A DNA stretch of 31,218 nt from JBASEY01 sp049652745 (GTDB taxonomy: Bacteria; CSSED10-310), in assembly GCA_049652745.1 (NCBI GenBank), contig JBASEY010000001.1, positions 1-31,218 on the forward strand. Reading direction: 5' to 3'. Below the pieces are notes generated by a model. It did not search any database and was not told where the DNA came from. It saw nothing but the letters and a program-made list of their open reading frames with translations. Shown piece by piece: positions 7,875 to 17,796 of the stretch. How positions within the stretch are numbered: position 1 is the stretch's first letter; the number at the start of each line of letters is the position of its first letter. A program made the position numbers and the translations under genes.

Positions 7875-9004
7875 AAATCAATACGCCGACAACCATTTAT
7901 ATCACTCTCGTTATTTTGTTGAGTTCCGCTTCCTGCGGCAGCCCTGGTAATCCACAATCGAATTCAAACACGCCTGGTGAAAATTCGGTTTCTGCAGAGC
8001 CGCTGCCGGTCGAAATCAAACTGGTGGAAATGGGAAGTATAGCTGAATATATTGAATCGACAGGAAATATTTATGCGGAATCACGTGTCACGATCTTTCC
8101 AAAAGCCACCGGACGAGTCGTTCAGGTCAATGTCGAAGAAGGTGATACCGTAAAAATCGGTCAAGTCCTGGCGCATTTGGAAGATGATGAACTGAAACTG
8201 CGCACGCAACAACTCGATATTTTAAGACGTCAGGCGAAAGAAAAACTTGAGAGAGCGGAAGAGCTTCATGAAAATCGGATGATCAGCCGCGAAGCCTATA
8301 ACGATGCCGTCTATCGCCATGAAGATGCGGATGTCGCCTGGAAACTCGCACGTTTGAACCTGGACAACACACGCATACAAAGCCCGATCGACGGTGTCGT
8401 CGTGTCCAGAAAAATACGAATCGGCGATCTGGCCAGTATGTCAACGCCTATTTTCGAGATTATCGATCCGAAATCTCTGTTGATAGATATCTATCTCCCG
8501 GAAAAAGAAGCCGCACGGCTTCAACAGAAAATGCCGGCCGACATCATGCCCGATTCACTTCCGGGAACAGTGTTCAAAGCATCGATCCTGCGCATCAATC
8601 CTACGATCGATCCCGGCACGGGAACCGTCAAGGTGACCTTGGTTTTTAACGGCGATATCGATCGTCTCAATGCAGGCATGTTCGTAAGAGCCAGAATTGA
8701 GGTTGATTCACGGGATACAGCGGTGATTCTACCCAAACGTGCTTTGATACGTCAGCGTGACGAAAACCGCGTGTTCGTCGTCGACGATGCCGGCCGGGCC
8801 GAGCAGCGTTCTTTGGTCCTGGGACTGGAGAACATGCATTTCTACGAAGTCTTATCCGGACTCGAAGCAGGAGAAAAACTGATCATGGTAGGCCAACATA
8901 TCGTCGAAGACGGTCAACCCGTAACCTGGACGGAAATTTCCCCTTCACCGGATTCCCTATCTACACCTTCGGCTCCACCTACCGATGATGAGACGGCGGC
9001 ATGA
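7871..9004 (+). CDS. RND efflux periplasmic adaptor (HlyD/AcrA family)
   Basis: A 377-residue membrane-fusion protein connecting the inner-membrane RND permease with the TolC-like duct. A hydrophobic leader ends in LLSSASC. Cys22 could be lipidated, although the -3 position (S) departs from the usual lipobox. Then come a biotinyl/lipoyl-like half (GRVVQVNVEEGDTVKIGQVL), a helical hairpin at about 110-150 (RRQAKEKLERAEELHENRM) and the returning half (SPIDGVVVSRKIRIGD). A beta-barrel (NPTIDPGTGTVKVTL) and a membrane-proximal domain complete it. It overlaps both neighbours by four bases, so it is translated as part of the pump operon. Confidence 0.95.
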   Translation: MKINTPTTIYITLVILLSSASCGSPGNPQSNSNTPGENSVSAEPLPVEIKLVEMGSIAEYIESTGNIYAESRVTIFPKATGRVVQVNVEEGDTVKIGQVLAHLEDDELKLRTQQLDILRRQAKEKLERAEELHENRMISREAYNDAVYRHEDADVAWKLARLNLDNTRIQSPIDGVVVSRKIRIGDLASMSTPIFEIIDPKSLLIDIYLPEKEAARLQQKMPADIMPDSLPGTVFKASILRINPTIDPGTGTVKVTLVFNGDIDRLNAGMFVRARIEVDSRDTAVILPKRALIRQRDENRVFVVDDAGRAEQRSLVLGLENMHFYEVLSGLEAGEKLIMVGQHIVEDGQPVTWTEISPSPDSLSTPSAPPTDDETAA

Positions 9005-12000
9005 GTATCGCAGCTTTTTCCATTAAACGCCGTGTGACGGTATTGATGGCCACTATCGGTGTCTTCGTACTTGGGTTTTTCTCCCTGAACAAATTGGAAC
9101 TCAAATTGCTGCCGGAAATTTCCTACCCTTCCCTGACCATCCAAACTGAACTCGAAGGAGCGCCCCCGGAAGAAATCGAAGACCTGGTATCCCGTCCTAT
9201 CGAAGAAGCTCTTGGAACCGTTTCAAAACTTCTGCAGATCACATCGATTTCACGCGCCGGCATCTCTGACGTCATCGTCGAATTCCAATGGGAAACCCCT
9301 ATGGACAAAGCTCTGATGGATGTTCGAGAAAAAATCGATACCGTCATACTGCCCGATACCGCCGATCGACCACGTATTCTACGATATAACCCGGAAACTG
9401 AACCAATTTTGACGATCGCTCTGACCGGTGAAGACCTGGTCGCCCTTCATTCATTCGCCGACCAGGAAATGAAACCCAGACTCGAAACGCTGCCGGGCGT
9501 AGCTGCCGTCAGAATCCTTGGCGGCGACAAAGAAGAAATCCTGATAGAAATCGACACGCGGCGCCTGGCGACTCTTGGGCTGAGCTTGACGGATATCGCT
9601 CGAAAACTGCGGATGGAAAATATCAACCTTCCCGGAGGTATATTGGAAGAAGGTGATTCACGTTTCCTGGTGCGCACTCTGAACGAGTTTCAAACCGTCG
9701 AATCCATTTCCGATATCGTGATCAGTTCGGCGCGGGGTATCGATGTTCGATTGAAAGATATCGCCTCGATACATCGCACCGTTGTCGAACGAAAAACGAT
9801 CACTCGAATGAACGGCCACCCCAGTGTCCTGATGGATATATACAAAGAAGGCGATGCGAACATCATCAAAGTCGCCGATGCTATAAGGCGTTTCACGGGC
9901 GCCGGTGGGCCGGGGGGCCGATCGCCGTTGGCGGCCATGCTGCCGGATGACATGAACCTGGAAATTATCAGTGACCAATCCACTTTTATCCGTGCCGCGC
10001 TACAGGAAGTACGGTCGACGGCAATACTCGGCTCGATTCTGGCTGTTCTCGTGATCTATGTTTTTCTTAGACATATCCCTAATACCGTCATTATTGGCTT
10101 TTCTATACCCATATCCATTGTTGCGACTTTTATCTTGATGCATTTCAAAGGGATCAGTTTGAACCTGATGAGCCTCGGCGGCCTTGCTTTGGGTATCGGC
10201 ATGCTGGTGGACAATTCCATCGTGGTGCTGGAAAATATTTTCAGGATGCGGGAAACAGGGTTATCCGTTTCCGATGCCGCTCGAGCAGGCACCGAACAGG
10301 TTTCCACCGCCGTGACAGCCTCGACATTGACAACGATCGCCGTGTTTTTTCCGATTTTATTCGTGGGAGGTATCGCCGGACAACTGTTTAACGATCTCGC
10401 CTGGACGATCGCTTTCAGTCTTCTGGCTTCACTGGTCGTCGCCCTGAGTTTTATTCCAATGCTCGCTTCGTTGAAATTCAAGGAATCTTCCGATCCTCTC
10501 GATGTCATCGCCCTGGTTCAGCTTTGGCGAAACATATCCCCTTCGTTTGTGTCGCGACCCCTCCCGGTCCGGTTCGCATTGACACTCGCCGCCGTCACCT
10601 CCTCGATTTCAAAAAACATATCCCAACTGGTTCAGAATACGATTCGGACGGCGTTCAAACGTTTTCCCCATCCCAGGCCGCCGGTCTCCATCTTCCTGTC
10701 AATTCTCTTTTTTCCTTTCCGCCTGGCATATTCCATCCTGTCATTGTCTCTGACCGTAATTGCAGCAATCATCGTCAACGTCACCTGGATTTTGGCTGCG
10801 ATACCGCTGGCTTTGATCAGAGGCGCCTGGGTATTGATCAGTTTCGTTATCCGCCCGATCCTGAACATCTTTCAATATTTTTTCACCTGGTTGCAATCGT
10901 TCTACAACCGTCTGCTGGCGGCATCGCTGCGCCACCCGGTGCATGCCCCTGTCATTGCGTTGATCCTGGTTATACTGATTTCGGGACTGATAGTGCCGCG
11001 CCTTGGTTTGGACTTGATCCCGACAATGGCTCAAGGCGAGTTTTTTATCGATATCAGGCTTCCGGTCGGTACTCCGTTAGAAGGCACTTCCGCCACTATC
11101 ATGCGTATCGAATCCATCCTTCAGGGGATTGAAGAAGTTGAGTCCGTAAGTTCGATCATCGGCACGGACACGTCATCATCAGTGGCTTCAGGCGCTGAAG
11201 TCGAGCATATCGCCACAATCCAGGTTTTACTGAAACCCGACTATCGTAACCAAGCGGATGAATACCGTGTAATAGAAATTTTACGTCAGCGTTTGTCACA
11301 AGTCACAGGAATTCACAAACTGGATTTTCGTCGCCCGACCCTGTTTACTCTGCGCAGTCCGCTAGTGGTTGAAATCCGCGGCAACAACCTCGATGCGTTG
11401 ATGAAATCATCGCAGACTCTGGCGGATAGACTTCGTCGTGAAGCGACGTTCAAAGACATCGTGACATCGATGGAATCCGGATATCCTGAAATTCAAGTTG
11501 TTTTCGATCGCGTCAAACTCGCCCGATTGGGATTGGCGCCCAGTGAGGTGGCGACGATCATGCGGAATGCCATTGAAGGCGATGTCCCTACGCGCTTCGG
11601 CTTGATAGGAGAAGAAATCGATATCCGGGTCAGAGCGGATCGTTCGATTGCGATGACGCTTGAAGAGTTGCGTGCGTTGGTGATCAATCCACGAGCCGCC
11701 TCGCCGATTTATCTGGGCGCCGTCGCCGATATCACGCATTCCATCGGCCCGAGTGAAATCCGTCGTGTCGGCCGCCACCGAGTCGCCATCGTCACTGCCG
11801 AGACGCCGTTTTTGGATTTACAGCGGGCAACCGACAGAGTCCACTCTATCATCGATCATCTCCCCCCCGTCACCGGCATCTATTATGCCGTTACCGGCCA
11901 GACGGAAGAGATGCGAGAATCGACACAAAGCATGCTTGTCGCTTTATTGATGGCCATCTTTTTGGTTTATCTGGTCATGGCTTCTCAATTTGAATCGCTC

Positions 12001-12450
12001 CTGCAGCCTTTGATCATCCTTTTTTCTATTCCGCTGGGATTTATCGGGGTTTTTCTTGGTCTTTACGTGTTTCAAATATCGTTATCGGCCGTCGTTTTTA
12101 TAGGCTTTATCGTTCTAGCGGGTATTGTCGTCAACAATGCCATTATTTTGGTGGATACGATGAACTATCTTCTGCGCAAAGGCATGGAACCCGTTCAAGC
12201 CATACGTGATGCCGCCGATCAGAGATTGCGTCCCATTTTGATGACTGTCTTGACCACGGTTTTAGGCTTGGTTCCGATGTCTCTGGCTACCGGTCCGGGG
12301 GAAGAGATTCGGCGCCCGCTCGCTATCACCGTCATCCTTGGCCTGCTGGTCTCGACCCTGCTGACGCTGTTGTTGATCCCCACCATTTATTCGCTGATTT
12401 ATCGGAAGAAGGTTGATATTCCTGTTCAGGAATCGGATGAGGTTTATTGA
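9001..12450 (+). CDS. RND efflux permease (AcrB/HAE family) with enlarged central linker
   Basis: A 1149-residue inner-membrane proton-driven transporter of the AcrB superfamily, about 100 residues longer than usual. Both halves of the RND repeat are present, including periplasmic porter domains. The TM4 motif is GMLVDN (D404, N405) and the TM10 motif GIVVNN (N1045). By motif matching to AcrB, D407 is kept while D408 and K940 are replaced by Asn, a pattern shared with the companion permease. The extra length is in the TM6-TM7 linker, about residues 491-635. It includes a strongly hydrophobic run (about 560-630) that could make two additional membrane helices. ATGA overlap with the adaptor; the next gene starts immediately after the stop. 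Confidence 0.96.
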   Translation: MSIAAFSIKRRVTVLMATIGVFVLGFFSLNKLELKLLPEISYPSLTIQTELEGAPPEEIEDLVSRPIEEALGTVSKLLQITSISRAGISDVIVEFQWETPMDKALMDVREKIDTVILPDTADRPRILRYNPETEPILTIALTGEDLVALHSFADQEMKPRLETLPGVAAVRILGGDKEEILIEIDTRRLATLGLSLTDIARKLRMENINLPGGILEEGDSRFLVRTLNEFQTVESISDIVISSARGIDVRLKDIASIHRTVVERKTITRMNGHPSVLMDIYKEGDANIIKVADAIRRFTGAGGPGGRSPLAAMLPDDMNLEIISDQSTFIRAALQEVRSTAILGSILAVLVIYVFLRHIPNTVIIGFSIPISIVATFILMHFKGISLNLMSLGGLALGIGMLVDNSIVVLENIFRMRETGLSVSDAARAGTEQVSTAVTASTLTTIAVFFPILFVGGIAGQLFNDLAWTIAFSLLASLVVALSFIPMLASLKFKESSDPLDVIALVQLWRNISPSFVSRPLPVRFALTLAAVTSSISKNISQLVQNTIRTAFKRFPHPRPPVSIFLSILFFPFRLAYSILSLSLTVIAAIIVNVTWILAAIPLALIRGAWVLISFVIRPILNIFQYFFTWLQSFYNRLLAASLRHPVHAPVIALILVILISGLIVPRLGLDLIPTMAQGEFFIDIRLPVGTPLEGTSATIMRIESILQGIEEVESVSSIIGTDTSSSVASGAEVEHIATIQVLLKPDYRNQADEYRVIEILRQRLSQVTGIHKLDFRRPTLFTLRSPLVVEIRGNNLDALMKSSQTLADRLRREATFKDIVTSMESGYPEIQVVFDRVKLARLGLAPSEVATIMRNAIEGDVPTRFGLIGEEIDIRVRADRSIAMTLEELRALVINPRAASPIYLGAVADITHSIGPSEIRRVGRHRVAIVTAETPFLDLQRATDRVHSIIDHLPPVTGIYYAVTGQTEEMRESTQSMLVALLMAIFLVYLVMASQFESLLQPLIILFSIPLGFIGVFLGLYVFQISLSAVVFIGFIVLAGIVVNNAIILVDTMNYLLRKGMEPVQAIRDAADQRLRPILMTVLTTVLGLVPMSLATGPGEEIRRPLAITVILGLLVSTLLTLLLIPTIYSLIYRKKVDIPVQESDEVY

Positions 12451-15400
12451 ATGGTCAGCGAACGCACCTTTATACATCCGCTTCCTCGATGGGCTCATAG
12501 ACGACCGATCACGGCGCTGATGACCTGTGCCAGCATGATTGTCATCGGCCTCTTCGCTTTGTATCAACTGCCAATCGAGTTTCTGCCTGATTCCGCAAGC
12601 CCGTGGATGTGGTTAAATGTGCCGTATTCCAATTCCACTCCTGAAGAGGTCGACAAATCCATTGCCAAGCCGCTGGAAGAACAGCTCAAATTGATGCGCT
12701 CGATCAAGCGGATCATCATCCGCTCTTCAACTTCAGGCTGTAGAGTCAATATTCAGTTCGAAAATGGTACAGACATGGACAATGCTTACCTGGAAGCCAG
12801 GGACGCCATCGACCGCGCCCGTGTAGATTTTCCTGACGATATCGGCCATATCGGACTTTTTCGCCATAAAAGTGACGATATTCCGGTTCTCTGGGTGGGT
12901 CTGGCGCTACCGACACATACTTCCGAAGAGTTGTATCGGCTTGTCAACGATCGCATCAAGCCGACTGTTGAGCGTGTTCCAGGTGTTGCATCCGTCGAGG
13001 TCCATGGGTTGATGGGAGAAAATCTATATATCGATTTGGATTTGGATCGCTTGCAAAGTCATGGCATCGATATCTATGAGCTGTTCCGTGACTTGTCCCT
13101 AGCGAACGAAGACCCATCCGTGGGTTCACTGAACGACGGTGGCACCCAGGTTCTTGTCAGGACCCTGTTTCGATTAAAATCCGTGGATGAGTATCGCTCA
13201 TTGCCGGTGGCATCCGGAACTCTGACGCTGAAGGATATCGCTTCCGTCGCGCAACGTTTGCCTGAAACTGACTATATCAGCAGAATCAACGGTCAGACAG
13301 GTTTCAGTATTTCTGTGAACAAGGAATCCACTGCCAACACGGTCGAGGTCGCCTATAATGCACGGGCGGCTCTGGAAGCGCTGACCACGCAGCCGGAACT
13401 CGAAGGTTTGAACTTGACGCCTTTTTTCGATCAATCGCTGATGATCACCTCTTCATTGGAAAGCCTTTTTACGACAGGCTTGTGGGGCGCATTTTTTGCC
13501 TTGATCATCCTGTATTTGTTCATCCGTAACTTGACAACGACTTTCATAGTGATTGTCTCCGTACCGCTTTCCATTCTGACCGCCGTCGCCACCCTATATT
13601 TCGGCGGCTTCACGCTGAATATGGCCACGATGATGGGCTTGATGCTGGCGGTTGGAATGCTGGTCGATAACGCTATTGTATCGACGGAAAATATCTTTCG
13701 GTATCGCCAAACGATGCAAGAACCCGCTAAAGCGGCTGTTCTAGGCGCGTCGCAAGTCGGAACGGCAATCAATGCTTCGACGCTTACCACGATCATCGTC
13801 TTTCTACCGCTGTTTTTTGCCACAGGAGAAGTCGGAACCTGGATGCGACAAGTAGGTTTTCCAATTTCCGTCTCACTCATCGCATCCCTGTTCATCGCTT
13901 TATCGCTTGTTCCGCTGGCAATCACCCAAATCATTCGAAAACCTTTGGTTCATCGATCACGATGGATACCCAAAATCACCGGCATCTATCAACGGTTGAT
14001 GGTGCTGTTTCTTGACCATAAGCTGGTCACGATTCTGGGCATTTTTGCCATTCTGGCTTCCAGTTTGATAGCTCTGCGCGGCATTCCATCAAATACAAAA
14101 AGCAATATGGGTATGCGCCAGATTTCAATTCGGATTAAACCACCTGAAAATGCCAACCTCGAACAGGTTGAAAAAATCGTGATAGCATTTGAAAAGGTAA
14201 TACTTGAAAACAAAGACAAGCTCGATATCGCGAATATTTCAAGCGGCATTTCCGCTAGTCAAGGTCATATCCAGTTATTTTTAAAAGAAAGCGGTAAAAA
14301 TTTGTTGCGTGAAGAAGAAGCGAAAAACCGCGTGCGTGACCTTTTACCCAAATTACCCGGCGTCACCTGGTGGTTCGGATGGATGGGAGGTGATACCGGC
14401 GGCGGAAACAATGTCGATGTGACATTCACAGGCAACTCTCCGGTAACGCTTCGCCGACTGGCGGAACAAGCGAAACCGCTCCTGTTGGCATCCCCCAATG
14501 TCGTCGATGTCACGACATCCGATGACAGCACGACACGGGAAATACATTTCAGCATCAATAGGGAACTGGCACAGAGTAACGGCATTTCAGCCACGGAGAT
14601 CGCTCAGACTGTGGGTATCGCCCTGATGGGGCGCACCGTCAGCCGGTTCCAAACCGGTGAACAGGAAATCGATGTGCGTCTCCAACTGAGCAAACAGGAT
14701 CGGGAGCATCTTTTCAATTTGTTGAACCTACCGGTATTTTCACCAGGAGGCCATGCCGTTCCTTTAAAAACACTGGTGGATTATGAAATTGTTCCTGGTC
14801 CTGATACCATCGTACGCGTCGATGGCAAAGTTGAGTATACGATTCAGATCGAGATGGCGGACAGCGACATGAAAACGGCCCGGGAGACAATTACAAAAGC
14901 TCTTGCGCCTATGAAGTTTCCATCGGGCCACGGCTGGAGACTTGGGCAAGTATTCTTCGATTTTGATATGAACATGAAGGACCTTGGGCAAGCTTTCGTA
15001 CTGGCATCCATTCTCGTTCTACTGCTGCTCGGCGCTTTGTTCGAATCTCTACTGCATCCATTCACGATTTTTTTCAGCCTTCCTTTTGCCTTGGTTGGAG
15101 CCTTTTGGGCTCTTCGAATCACCGGATCCGAATTGAACATCATCAGCAATGTCGGTTTGATTATGCTGATCGGTATCGTCGTCAATAATGCCATCGTGCT
15201 AGTCGACCATATCAATCAACTCCGTGCAGCAGGAATGCCTCGACGAGATGCTTTGCTGCAGGCGGGAGAAGACCGTTTCCGCCCGATTGTCATGACCGCG
15301 TCGACCACTATCCTGGGCCTGTTCCCTATGGCGTTCGCTTCCAGTAATTTCTCGTCTGAAATCTATTCAACCCTGGCGATCACCGTCATGGGCGGCATGA

Positions 15401-15528
15401 TCACTTCAACCATTCTTACCCTGCTGGTTCTACCTCTGGTTTACGATCTGATGGACGACTTTCAATTGACTATCCGAAAATGGCTGCATTCTTTTCAAAT
15501 AACAGATTCCAGCAATGAAAAGATCTGA
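12451..15528 (+). CDS. Second RND efflux permease (AcrB/HAE family)
   Basis: A 1025-residue RND transporter of normal length. The start ATG directly abuts the previous stop (TGAATG). The TM4 motif is GMLVDN (D406, N407) and the TM10 motif GIVVNN (N912, N913). The TM6-TM7 linker is short, unlike its partner. The two permeases are clearly different sequences within one operon. This is the arrangement of MdtB/MdtC, where two RND proteins form a mixed trimer with one adaptor, so a heterotrimer is plausible here but not shown. The final 14 bases overlap the next gene in another frame. Confidence 0.96.
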   Translation: MVSERTFIHPLPRWAHRRPITALMTCASMIVIGLFALYQLPIEFLPDSASPWMWLNVPYSNSTPEEVDKSIAKPLEEQLKLMRSIKRIIIRSSTSGCRVNIQFENGTDMDNAYLEARDAIDRARVDFPDDIGHIGLFRHKSDDIPVLWVGLALPTHTSEELYRLVNDRIKPTVERVPGVASVEVHGLMGENLYIDLDLDRLQSHGIDIYELFRDLSLANEDPSVGSLNDGGTQVLVRTLFRLKSVDEYRSLPVASGTLTLKDIASVAQRLPETDYISRINGQTGFSISVNKESTANTVEVAYNARAALEALTTQPELEGLNLTPFFDQSLMITSSLESLFTTGLWGAFFALIILYLFIRNLTTTFIVIVSVPLSILTAVATLYFGGFTLNMATMMGLMLAVGMLVDNAIVSTENIFRYRQTMQEPAKAAVLGASQVGTAINASTLTTIIVFLPLFFATGEVGTWMRQVGFPISVSLIASLFIALSLVPLAITQIIRKPLVHRSRWIPKITGIYQRLMVLFLDHKLVTILGIFAILASSLIALRGIPSNTKSNMGMRQISIRIKPPENANLEQVEKIVIAFEKVILENKDKLDIANISSGISASQGHIQLFLKESGKNLLREEEAKNRVRDLLPKLPGVTWWFGWMGGDTGGGNNVDVTFTGNSPVTLRRLAEQAKPLLLASPNVVDVTTSDDSTTREIHFSINRELAQSNGISATEIAQTVGIALMGRTVSRFQTGEQEIDVRLQLSKQDREHLFNLLNLPVFSPGGHAVPLKTLVDYEIVPGPDTIVRVDGKVEYTIQIEMADSDMKTARETITKALAPMKFPSGHGWRLGQVFFDFDMNMKDLGQAFVLASILVLLLLGALFESLLHPFTIFFSLPFALVGAFWALRITGSELNIISNVGLIMLIGIVVNNAIVLVDHINQLRAAGMPRRDALLQAGEDRFRPIVMTASTTILGLFPMAFASSNFSSEIYSTLAITVMGGMITSTILTLLVLPLVYDLMDDFQLTIRKWLHSFQITDSSNEKI

Positions 15529-16285
15529 TCCCAAATACAGAAAGCGCCTTACCCGTCAATTGGTCAAAAAAGGCGCCGGGACGACCTCTGAAGGCTGCTT
15601 CGAATACAATGTTTTTATCGATCGTCGAATAAAAAACATACGATTGACCTGGCGGCCTGGAAGCAAATTGACGATATCTCTTCCGTGGCGTGTCAATCCT
15701 GAAGAATCATCACGACTATTAAACGAACATCATACATGGATCACGACTTGCCAGGCCAAACATCGAACCCTGCTCGATCACCCGCAAATGCCTTCGTTGA
15801 CCATCGGCGGCCGCCTGCTGTTTCGAGGCCGCTCGATGCCTATCGTTGTATCGCCTAATGGATCCAGCTTGTCCGACTTCGTTCTTGATCCCGATCAATT
15901 GGTTGTGCCGGACTTTTTGAAAAATGATTCCAACCCTGAAGATTCAATTGTAAAATGGCTCAAAGATCAGGCGAAAGAAATCCTAATACCCCATATCATT
16001 GAAACGGCTTCAGAGATGAATATATCCATAAAAAAATATGCCATACGTGATCAATCGACACGATGGGCAAGTTGGTCGTCCCGCAACCATATCAGTCTGA
16101 ATTGGCGGCTGATTATGGCGCCGCCCGAAGTGTTTCACTATATAGCCGTTCATGAACTCACCCATGCGCTTCATCCCGACCATTCGAAACAGTTTTGGAC
16201 TGCCGTAGCCGAACGGTGCCCGGACTGGAAAGAAAGAAGGGCTTGGTTAAAACAACATCAGTCTTTACTGTGGGCCTTCCGATGA
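15515..16285 (+). CDS. YgjP/DUF45-family zinc metallopeptidase-like protein
   Basis: A 256-residue soluble protein with no signal peptide. The C-terminal half carries the family's marks. TRWASWSSRNHISLNWRL (about 184-201) precedes the zinc motif HELTH (H213, E214, H217), with the third likely ligand H223 in HPDHSKQFW. Family members are annotated as M48-related WLM/SprT-like metallopeptidases. Their substrates are poorly known, and the 'UTP pyrophosphatase' label sometimes used for YgjP is uncertain. It starts inside the end of the RND gene (14-base overlap) with no good ribosome site, suggesting coupling to permease translation. A contribution to the pump is not established. Confidence 0.88.
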   Translation: MKRSDPKYRKRLTRQLVKKGAGTTSEGCFEYNVFIDRRIKNIRLTWRPGSKLTISLPWRVNPEESSRLLNEHHTWITTCQAKHRTLLDHPQMPSLTIGGRLLFRGRSMPIVVSPNGSSLSDFVLDPDQLVVPDFLKNDSNPEDSIVKWLKDQAKEILIPHIIETASEMNISIKKYAIRDQSTRWASWSSRNHISLNWRLIMAPPEVFHYIAVHELTHALHPDHSKQFWTAVAERCPDWKERRAWLKQHQSLLWAFR

Positions 16286-16333
16286 TTTATCCTGATCGAT
16301 ACCAAAACGACTTGAGAAGAAAGGAGTTCTAGC

Positions 16334-17578
16334 TTGACATTTACCACCATAACTCTTTTTTATCTGATTTTATATGTGATCAGACAGACAGTGGAAGTTT
16401 CATTGGAAATCGTGAATGCCAAGTATATTCAAGCAGCCAAAGACCGCCTGCCGGATCACCTGGTTGGAAAAATCGATATGCCGACCTATGTCAAATCCAT
16501 CGATTATCACCTTTCAGGTTATCGATTCGGCATGATCACGCGGATTGTACGCATTTTGATTCATTGGCTCTTTATCGTTATCGGATTCCATTTTCTGGAC
16601 AGCCGACTGCGCGCATTGAATATGAATCCCTATTGGACGGGTCTCGCTTTCTTCGGCTTGTACTATTTTATAGGCTTGATCATAGATTTACCGTTCAGCT
16701 TATACCACGATTTCGTTTTAGAAGATCGCTATGGCTTCAATAAAAAAACGTTAACCATATTCATCAGTGACAAAATTAAAGGCTTGGCTTTATTGGTCAT
16801 ATTGGGGGGTCCGCTTATTTTCGCTCTGTTATGGTTGATGAGATCCGCCGGGGCATTTTGGTGGATTTACTCCGCTGTCTTCATCATCTCCTTCCAAATT
16901 TTCGTGATCTGGATCGCTCCAACGGTCATATTTCCACTGTTCAATAAACTGTCGCCTTTGGAGGGCGAAAAAGGCGAGGCCGCCAAGCAATTGGCTGCAA
17001 CAGCGAGCTTTCCGGTTAAAGAAGTGATGGTGATGGATGCATCGCGCCGTTCCGGCCACGCCGACGCTTTCTTCACTGGGTTTGGTAAAATAAAAAAAAT
17101 CGTGCTTTTCGATACTCTTTTGAACAAGACAACGACAGACCAGACCCTGGCAGTGTTGGCACATGAAATCGGACATTATAAATTGAAACATATTCGAAAA
17201 AATCTATTGTTGGCAGGAACAGGCATTTTTATCTTTTTTGGTTTCATGGCTTTGATGAGAGAATGTCCTGTTTTTTACCATAGTTTGGGTTTTTCAATGA
17301 TGTCGGATTATGCCGTTCTGATTATTTTCAGTATCATCTTTTCTGAGTTGTTATTTCCATTTCAAATGATCTTTACACGCCTGTCACGACGCTTTGAGTA
17401 TGCCGCCGACGCTTTTGCCGTGAATTTGACTCAAAAGCCCGAAGCCCTTGTTGAAGCACTTGAAATCTTGCACACTGTCAATCTTTCTGCTCCTGTCGTC
17501 CACCCCGCCTACTCGGCATACCACTACTCGCATCCTGATCTGCCTGAACGCATCAAAGCAATTAGGCAATTGGAGTGA
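16334..17578 (+). CDS. Ste24-type M48 family membrane metalloprotease
   Basis: A 414-residue integral-membrane zinc protease. Several hydrophobic segments precede HEIGH (H277, E278, H281), and the third ligand is E355 in FEYAADAF, the ExxAD pattern of M48 peptidases. This order and length match Ste24/CAAX-prenyl-protease-1-like enzymes. Bacterial members usually act in envelope protein processing or quality control rather than on prenylated proteins. The start is TTG at 16334, favoured by AAGGAG at 16321-16326 seven bases upstream. It follows the YgjP-like gene by 48 bases and probably belongs to the same transcript. Confidence 0.93.
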   Translation: MTFTTITLFYLILYVIRQTVEVSLEIVNAKYIQAAKDRLPDHLVGKIDMPTYVKSIDYHLSGYRFGMITRIVRILIHWLFIVIGFHFLDSRLRALNMNPYWTGLAFFGLYYFIGLIIDLPFSLYHDFVLEDRYGFNKKTLTIFISDKIKGLALLVILGGPLIFALLWLMRSAGAFWWIYSAVFIISFQIFVIWIAPTVIFPLFNKLSPLEGEKGEAAKQLAATASFPVKEVMVMDASRRSGHADAFFTGFGKIKKIVLFDTLLNKTTTDQTLAVLAHEIGHYKLKHIRKNLLLAGTGIFIFFGFMALMRECPVFYHSLGFSMMSDYAVLIIFSIIFSELLFPFQMIFTRLSRRFEYAADAFAVNLTQKPEALVEALEILHTVNLSAPVVHPAYSAYHYSHPDLPERIKAIRQLE

Positions 17579-17632
17579 GGTCAGTGAGTTGAAAAGTTGA
17601 AATAACTTTTAAAACAATAGGAAATAATGCGG

Positions 17633-17717
17633 GCTTTTTTTTAGAGGGACAGACTTCCAATTCCGTAGCTTCGGATGTTAGATAAATTCTGGGGACAGAC
17701 TTCCAATTTTAATCGCC
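17633..17717 (+). repeat. GGGGACAGAC repeat cluster 2a (2 copies)
   Basis: Copies lie at 17646-17660 (GGGACAGACTTCCAA) and 17691-17710 (GGGGACAGAC then TTCCAATTTT). The first is embedded in a longer phrase ('gctt', T-run, 'agagggacagacttccaatt') also found at about 1653-1682. The whole unit, not only the core box, was therefore duplicated between loci. Confidence 0.85.
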
Positions 17718-17796
17718 GACGATTGAGTTAAAGCGGGGCCGGTCGGAGCATCGGAAGTTAATCCAGAGGATTGTGGGCATCACCCCGAAAAAAAAA

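Noticed and set aside
10524..11132. A 202-codon open frame on the plus strand inside the first RND gene
   Set aside because: It lies in another frame of a strongly conserved transporter, is rich in His, Arg and Pro as typical for a shifted frame, and has no ribosome site.
17592..17610. AAAAGTT...AACTTTT stem just after the Ste24-like gene as a terminator
   Set aside because: The stem is almost all A-T and is followed by AAAAC, not a T-run.
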